Positions 58,347 to 63,431 of a stretch of 63,431 nt of DNA are shown here, piece by piece; the first letter of the stretch is position 1; each line of letters begins with the position of its first letter. Source of the stretch: Bacteroidetes bacterium MED-G20. GTDB taxonomy: Bacteria > Bacteroidota > Bacteroidia > Flavobacteriales_D > Parvicellaceae. The translations under genes were made by a program, and so were the position numbers. The stretch covers positions 1 to 63,431 of the forward strand of contig CAJJCR010000007.1 in NCBI GenBank assembly GCA_905182745.1, read 5' to 3'. Below the pieces are notes generated by a model. The model was not told the DNA's origin and searched no databases. It was given only the letters and a program-made list of their open reading frames with translations.

Positions 58347-60356
58347 CTATTCCACAGTCTCATCAGTTTCATCGTAAATATCAACAAGAAATTTAACTAT
58401 TCCTTTTGCAATATCTTCTTCGTCTTTTTTCTTTTGGTCACTTTTTTCTTTTACAGTAAATCTCACTCCAATAGTAGCACCAACATACACTGGTTTGGTA
58501 AATCTACATTCTTCAATTCCATAATTTAATAGTACAGGTCCTTTAGCAGGATCCACAAATAGTCCTGCAGCTTTGGACAGTAAAAAATAACCAGTGTGCT
58601 ACTCTTTGTTCAAATATCGTCCCATCTAGAGAAGTTTCGTCCATGTGGGCATAAAAATTGTCTCCGCTCACATTGGCAAAATTTACTATGTCTGCAGTTG
58701 TGACCGTATGCTTATGAGTAAATACTGTATCTCCAACATTCAGTTCTTCAAAATGCTTTCTGAAGACATGAGGGTTGGACTCGGGTTGATTTCCACCAAT
58801 TTGAAATTGCTCTGTAATTTTGGTTATTGTTTCTGGATGACCCTGAATTGCAGTTCTTTGTAAATAATGTTTTATTCCTCGAATTCCACCCATTTCTTCT
58901 CCGCCTCCTGCTCTTCCAGGTCCGCCATGTGCAAGCTGAGGCATTGGCGATCCATGACCAGTACTTTCTTTGGAACATCTAGAATTTAAAACCAATATTC
59001 TTCCGTTGCGAGTGGGCGGTTTCTACCACAAATTCTTTTGCTTTTTGGTCGTCATTGGTTACAATGGAGGTTACTAAAGACCCCTTTCCTCATTTCTACC
59101 AATTCTACAGCTTCCTCCATGTTTTTGTAAGGAATCAAAGTCGACACTGGACCAAATGCTTCAACGTTATGGACAACATCTCGTAAAAATGGCTCATCGT
59201 TTCTAAAAAGAACCGGAGAGAAAAAAGCTCCTTTTTCTAATAGAAGCATCTACAAGGTTTTAAATTTTGAGAGTTGTCAAAAACTTTTTCTTGACTTTCC
59301 ATAAGTATTTCTACGTTTTCTTTTACTCTCTCTACTTGTATTTTGGAGGCCAAAGCTCCCATTCTAACCTCTTTGTTTTCTGGATTTCCAATAACAGTTT
59401 TTTCTAGTTTTGTTACTAACGCTTTTTGTACTTGGTCAATTTTATTTTCGGGAACTAAAATTCTTCTAACTGCAGTACATTTTTGACCTGTTTTGGCAGT
59501 CATCTCCCTGTAGACTTCTTTAATGAAAATACTGAACTCATCTGATTTTTCGTCCACATCTTCTCCTAAAACACATGCGTTAAGAGAATCAGCTTCCATA
59601 TTGAAAGGCACCGAATTTTCTAGTATGTTGGGATGAGATTTTAAAATTTTTCCGGTAGTTGCAGAACCTGTAAATGTGACTACATCGTTGTGCCCAACAT
59701 GGTCTAGAATCCCTTTTCCAGTTCCAGGAATTAGTTGGAGACAGCCTTCTGGTAATATCTTAGAATCTATAATTTCTTTTACCATTAGTTCTGTCAAATA
59801 AGAAGTATATTCGGATGGTTTGACCACTGCCGCAACTCCGGCCATAAGATTAACAGCAATTTTTTCTAACATTCCCCAAATAGGAAAATTGAAAGCATTG
59901 ATATGAACAGCAACGCCTCTTTTTGGAACCATTATATGGTGGCCGATAAATGTTCCGTTTTTGGAAAGATTTGCCATTTGGTCCGTCAATGTAATATGGC
60001 AAGTCTGGGAGCTGTCTTCTTAATGACGCATTGGCAAATAAATTGCCGATCCCCCCATCAATATCTATCCAAGAGTCTATTCTTGTTGCGCCAGTTGCCT
60101 TGCTCAGCGTGTAAAACACTTCTTTTCTTTTATTGAGATGGAGTGCCAATGATTTCAGCATTTCTCCTCTTTGTTGGAAAGTCATTTTTCTTAAGGCAGA
60201 ACTTCCTTTTTTTCTGCCATATTCTAAAATCGAACTAAAATCTAAACTTTTACTAGAAGTTTTACTTATAATTTCTCCTGTTATTGCATGGATATGATTG
60301 ATTTCTGTTCCTTCTCCAGAAACCCATTCTCCTAAGACATAGTTTTTAACCTCCAT
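58347..60356 (-). CDS. paaZ: Bifunctional PaaZ-like aldehyde dehydrogenase / MaoC hydratase (multiple frameshifts)
   Basis: A fusion of about 670 codons. The N-terminal aldehyde dehydrogenase has YVLGEWVSGEG, FPIWGMLEKIA, FTGSATTGKIL and the nucleophile region GQKCTAVRR. The C-terminal MaoC-like hydratase has FEELNVGDTVFTHKHTV and SGDNFYAHMDE, ending GPVLLNYGIEECRF. In PaaZ this pair opens the oxepin ring and oxidises the aldehyde in phenylacetate degradation. Breaks lie near 59985, 59245, 59072, 58995-59015 and 58555. No other paa genes are in view. Confidence 0.86.
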
Positions 60357-60502
60357 TTACACAACTTTATCTTAAATATAAGGATTTCAATAAATAAAGG
60401 GGTTGAGTACAATGTTTTTTGATAGAATCTATAGCTTATGAGTCTTTTACTCAACTTTTATTTCAAAGGTCTAGATACATCTTATTTCTTTATTGACAAT
60501 AG

Positions 60503-60832
60503 CTATACTACCCAATATTTTGTGGTATCTATTCCAAATAGCTCTTGCTCTTCTTTCCAGTTTTCAAAACAAGTTTTAATAATTAATCTCATTTCTGATT
60601 CATTAATAAAAAGACTTTTTGGAATTTCTTTTGAGTTTAATATGGATCTAATATCTTTTTTTATCTTCTCTTTCCAAAATATTTGAGCTTCATTTTTAAA
60701 GTCGAAAGCATTGTTTTCTTTTATGATATCTATCGCAATAGTTTTAGCTTCATGGGTATAATCACTATGAGGTTCTGCCACTTCAATTAAATCCTTTGCT
60801 TGATATTTTAATAGTTTTTCTCTAAGACTCAT
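60503..60832 (-). CDS. Hypothetical protein, 109 residues
   Basis: A charged, mostly helical small protein (MSLREKLLKYQAKDLIEVAE at the start, ELFGIDTTKYWVV at the end). No signal peptide, membrane segment or known motif is visible. Its ATG overlaps the repaired end of meaB by about 11 nt on the same strand, which supports it being a real, cotranscribed gene. The region between it and paaZ (60357-60502) shows no gene, only an 8-bp inverted repeat (60402-60409 / 60448-60455). Confidence 0.6.
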   Translation of the reverse strand: MSLREKLLKYQAKDLIEVAEPHSDYTHEAKTIAIDIIKENNAFDFKNEAQIFWKEKIKKDIRSILNSKEIPKSLFINESEMRLIIKTCFENWKEEQELFGIDTTKYWVV

Positions 60833-61837
60833 TGTTAAATATTTTAGTAGCTGCTGTAAATGGATCTAGGTTTCTTTTTTTAACAGACTCTTCCATTTTT
60901 TTAACTTTTTCTTTTACATGTTCTTGGATAAAAAGTCTTCTATTAAGAACTGGTTTAATTTTTGGTGAAACCAAAAAACATCTTGTTTAGATCTATTGTT
61001 ATTTATCCAATTATTTTCACTGCAATGATTTTGGAATTTTTCTAATAATTTCCATATTTCTGCAATTCCTTTATTTTCAATACTAGAACATGTTTTAACT
61101 TCTGTTATCCAATTATTATTTTTAGCAGGCAGTAAATGAATTGCATTTTGATAACTGTTTTTTGCAATTTTTGCATTTTTTTCGTTATCTCCGTCACTCT
61201 TTGTGATAGCAATTCCATCTGCAAGTTCCATTATTCCTCTTTTAATTCCTTGTAGTTCATCCCCAGCACCTGCTAAAATTAACAGTAAGAAAAAATCTAC
61301 TACATGTTTTACATGAGTTTCTGACTGACCAACTCCAACAGTTTCTATTAAAATAACATCAAACCCTGCTTTTTCACATAATAAGATAGATTCATATGAT
61401 TGCTCGGTAACTCCGCCTAATTCCCCTTTTGATGGGCTTGGTCTAATAAACACATTGGATTCTCTGCTTAGTTCTTCCATTCTTGTTTTGTCTCCAAGAA
61501 TACTTCCTCCATTAATTTTAGAACTTGGATCAATTGTCAACACTGCAACACTAATCCCCATAGAAGATAAATGCTTGCCAAATGTTTCAATAAATGTACT
61601 TTTGCCAACGCCTGGACTTCCAGTTATGCCAATTCTAAATGATTTATTTTCTGAAAGTGGTAATTTAGATAGTGCAGAATAGACTAGAGCCTTATCTTCT
61701 TTTCTTTTACTTTCCAATAAGGTTATAGCTTTAGAAAGAATAGCTGGATTTGCCTTGGAAATTCCATTAACAAGATCGGAAATATTTAGATCTTTCTTTG
61801 GTTGGTAAATATAGTTTTCGTTAAACTTTTTTATCAT
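60822..61837 (-). CDS. meaB: Methylmalonyl-CoA mutase-associated GTPase MeaB (one frameshift)
   Basis: A G3E-type P-loop GTPase that guards and reactivates the B12 enzyme methylmalonyl-CoA mutase. Walker A is GITGSPGVGKST (about residues 70-81), with LTIDPSSKINGGSILGDKTR, FDVILIETVGVGQSE and AGDELQGIKRGIMELAD. A missing base near 60919 truncates the frame; reading on gives HVKEKVKKMEESVKKR and DPFTAATKIF, the normal C-terminus, ending at 60822. The mutase itself is not in the window. Confidence 0.92.
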
Positions 61838-61875
61838 CTAGGTAAATTTATAAATTTGTACTTCAAATTCATATT

Positions 61876-62310
61876 TTGGAATTACACAATATAAGTTACA
61901 CAGATTTAACAACAAATCAATTTTTTGAATTGCTGAAATTAAGAATTAGTGTTTTTGTAGTAGAACAGAACTGCCCCTACCAAGAATTAGACGATTTAGA
62001 TTTAATATCAAACCATTTTTTTGGTTATTTAGATGGAAAATTAATTGCCTTAGGAAGAGTCTACAAAGATTTAAATACTGTTTATATCGGAAGAATTGCA
62101 GTTAAAAGTAACCTTAGGAAAAATGGATATGCTAGAACACTAATGAAATTTATTCTTAAAGATGTAAAAACTAAATTTCCAGATTTAACCATTGAACTAT
62201 CTGCTCAAGAATATTTAATTAATTTTTATGTATCGTTAGGTTTTGAAACTAAGGGTGAAACTTTTATTGAAGACGGTATTCCACATATTAAGATGACTTA
62301 TTTTTATTAA
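61876..62310 (+). CDS. GNAT family N-acetyltransferase (ElaA-like)
   Basis: A 144-residue acetyl-CoA-dependent acyltransferase. LLKLRISVFVVEQNCPYQELDDLD is typical of ElaA-like members, and IGRIAVKSNLRKNGYARTLM is the acetyl-CoA binding motif (R-x-x-G-x-A). A C-terminal INFYVSLGFET block follows. The start is read as TTG at 61876; no in-frame ATG is close. It diverges from meaB by 38 nt. Substrate unknown. Confidence 0.88.
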   Translation: MELHNISYTDLTTNQFFELLKLRISVFVVEQNCPYQELDDLDLISNHFFGYLDGKLIALGRVYKDLNTVYIGRIAVKSNLRKNGYARTLMKFILKDVKTKFPDLTIELSAQEYLINFYVSLGFETKGETFIEDGIPHIKMTYFY

Positions 62311-62319
62311 CTTAGAAAT

Positions 62320-63034
62320 ATGAAGAGTTCATTTTGTTTTATTCTCTTACTAATGTCCATTTTATAACTATCGCAAAATACTAAAAATAAATCAAATAAA
62401 TAAAAAGAATCAAAAAACAGGAAATTGGATTGGCTACCATAAAGAAACCAATACCAAAGAGATATAATGGTAGTTTTATAGATGGTAATCCTATTGGACT
62501 TTTTAAATATTTCACCAAAGAAGGTCGTGTTTCGGCAAAAGTAAATTTCATTAACGATTCTCTTTCATCTTCAGAAATGTACTTTGACAACGGTTTTGTA
62601 ATGGCTAAAGGGAAATTTATTAACCAAATGAAACAAGGTAAATGGTTTACTTATTCTAGAACAGGAAAATTACTTAATGTTTTTAATTTTGATAAAGGAG
62701 CTATGGAAGGCACTCAGTATCTATATTACCCTGCTGACCAAGAAACTAATTCTGTTAAAATTATGGAAGAATATAATTGTTTAAATGGATTAAAAAATGG
62801 TTCTTGGAAACAATATTTTAAGCTCGGAAGAGTAAAGTCAGAAGGTAACTATTCAATGGGTAAAAGAGATGGGATTTTTATTTACTATTTTGCTAATGGA
62901 ACCATAGATACAAAGGAAGTTTTAAAAATAATTTAAAGGATGGTAATTGGTTTTATTATGATGGCGAGAAAGCTAATATGAAAAAATTAACCTATGAAAA
63001 AGGAAATTTAATTGAGAAGAAAAATGAAGAATAA
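62320..63034 (+). CDS. YwqK/MORN-repeat protein with signal peptide (several frame breaks)
   Basis: A protein of about 238 residues made of repeated MORN-like units: NGSFIDGNPIGLFKYFTKEG, KGKFINQMKQGKWFTYSRTG, CLNGLKNGSWKQYFK, SEGNYSMGKRDGIFIYYFAN, then KDGNWFYYDGEK. The ATG at 62320 gives a hydrophobic leader MKSSFCFILLLMSIL. Breaks lie around 62363-62410, 62445 and 62930. The family is sometimes labelled antitoxin-like (YwqK), but the function is not demonstrated. It overlaps the next gene by about 11 nt. Confidence 0.75.
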
Positions 63035-63431
63035 TATTTTTTTTTTAATATTAATTATTCACTTTTCATGCGATCCAGTAGAGTATAATGAAGTCTAAAT
63101 CTTATAGGATATTTTCCTCTTGAATTACAGAGAGAAAAAAAGTTTTTAGTTACTAATATTATCCATAATTCTTTTGGAAAAGATACATCTTCATATTACC
63201 TAAAAGAAATTATCACAGAATCTTTTATAGATTTAGAAGGAGATACTGCATATAGAATAGAAAGATATTGGAGAACTGATACTTCGCAGAGCTTTGATAT
63301 TAAAGATGTTTGGGTAGCTAAAAAAATCAACAAATCTTTCTACAACAAACCGAAGAAAATATAGTACACAAAATTAATATTCCCTATTGATGAAAACTCT
63401 TTTTGGAATGGAAATGCATTTAATAATTTGG
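63024..63431 (+). CDS. Bacteroidota lipoprotein of unknown function (partial, frame breaks)
   Basis: The start ATG at 63024 gives a lipoprotein signal (FFLILIIHFSC). The frame breaks at about 63100, then IGYFPLELQREKKF, SYYLKEIITESFIDLEGDTA and RIERYWRTDTSQSFDIKD follow in another frame, with a further break near 63345. The pattern fits a family of small surface lipoproteins with an RIERY block that I recognise but cannot name. It overlaps the YwqK-like gene and runs off the window end. Confidence 0.65.

Noticed and set aside
60402-60455. Inverted repeat GTTGAGTA / TACTCAAC between paaZ and the 109-residue gene
   Set aside because: Eight-base arms with a 38-nt spacer are too weak to claim a terminator or regulatory site.

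Overview
The window looks like a low-GC (AT-rich) chromosome segment from a Bacteroidota bacterium, most likely a marine or aquatic member of the order Flavobacteriales. The signs are a type IX secretion and gliding locus (gldJ, a PorP/SprF-like gene, porU, porV), a TonB-dependent receptor paired with a DUF5689 lipoprotein, a T9SS-type C-terminal sorting domain, GCTDxxATNYNP-type lipoprotein repeats, and families typical of this phylum (TIGR01777, DUF6089, DUF5522, YwqK/MORN). Starts lack Shine-Dalgarno sequences and several upstream regions carry TAnnTTTG-like -7 elements. I saw no rRNA, tRNA, CRISPR array, prophage or insertion sequence. This is ordinary core chromosome, not an island. I cannot place it below order level.

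Layout. 1-4.0 kb (minus): ExbB/TolQ start, nhaD, a Glu/Leu-type dehydrogenase and anmK, then a plus-strand acyl-CoA dehydrogenase. 5.3-16.4 kb: gldJ and a PorP-like gene (minus), diverging from porU-porV-cdd-pdhA-pdhC (plus). 16.4-20.3 kb: recG, efp and a VOC protein. 20.2-23.3 kb (minus): SDR, hutU and DUF5522. 23.4-26.0 kb: gdhA and kbl. 26.0-30.0 kb: rplM-rpsI-rpsB-tsf-pyrH-frr, then a small repeat lipoprotein and a convergent radical SAM/SPASM gene. 31.5-36.9 kb: an MMPL/RND exporter, rfbA, a polyprenyl synthase and a TIGR01777 protein. 37.0-41.0 kb: sucA-sucB. 41.0-47.9 kb: DUF5689 lipoprotein and TonB receptor (minus), diverging from two endonuclease/exonuclease/phosphatase genes and a lipoprotein. 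47.9-57.1 kb: an alpha/beta hydrolase and pdxJ (minus), diverging from CBS-nadK-DUF6089-uppS-bamA-ompH-ompH-murI, an envelope biogenesis cluster. 57.0-63.4 kb: a gamma carbonic anhydrase-like gene, an Nfu scaffold, paaZ, a small unknown gene, meaB, a GNAT gene, a YwqK/MORN gene and a lipoprotein cut by the window end.

The most unusual property is the number of single-base indels that split otherwise well-conserved genes. About 20 genes are affected, including essential ones (sucA, nadK, uppS, bamA, nfu), with roughly 35 or more breaks. Most can be repaired by removing or adding one base, so I read them as uncorrected sequencing or assembly errors rather than real gene decay. I annotate such genes as one CDS over their full span and give the break positions. 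The breaks cluster at about 21-24 kb and 45-63 kb, while 4-16 kb is essentially clean.

No clearly new system stands out. The best candidate for an under-described one is the TonB receptor, DUF5689 lipoprotein and tandem nuclease locus at 41.0-47.9 kb, which could be a module for scavenging extracellular nucleic acid or phosphodiesters.
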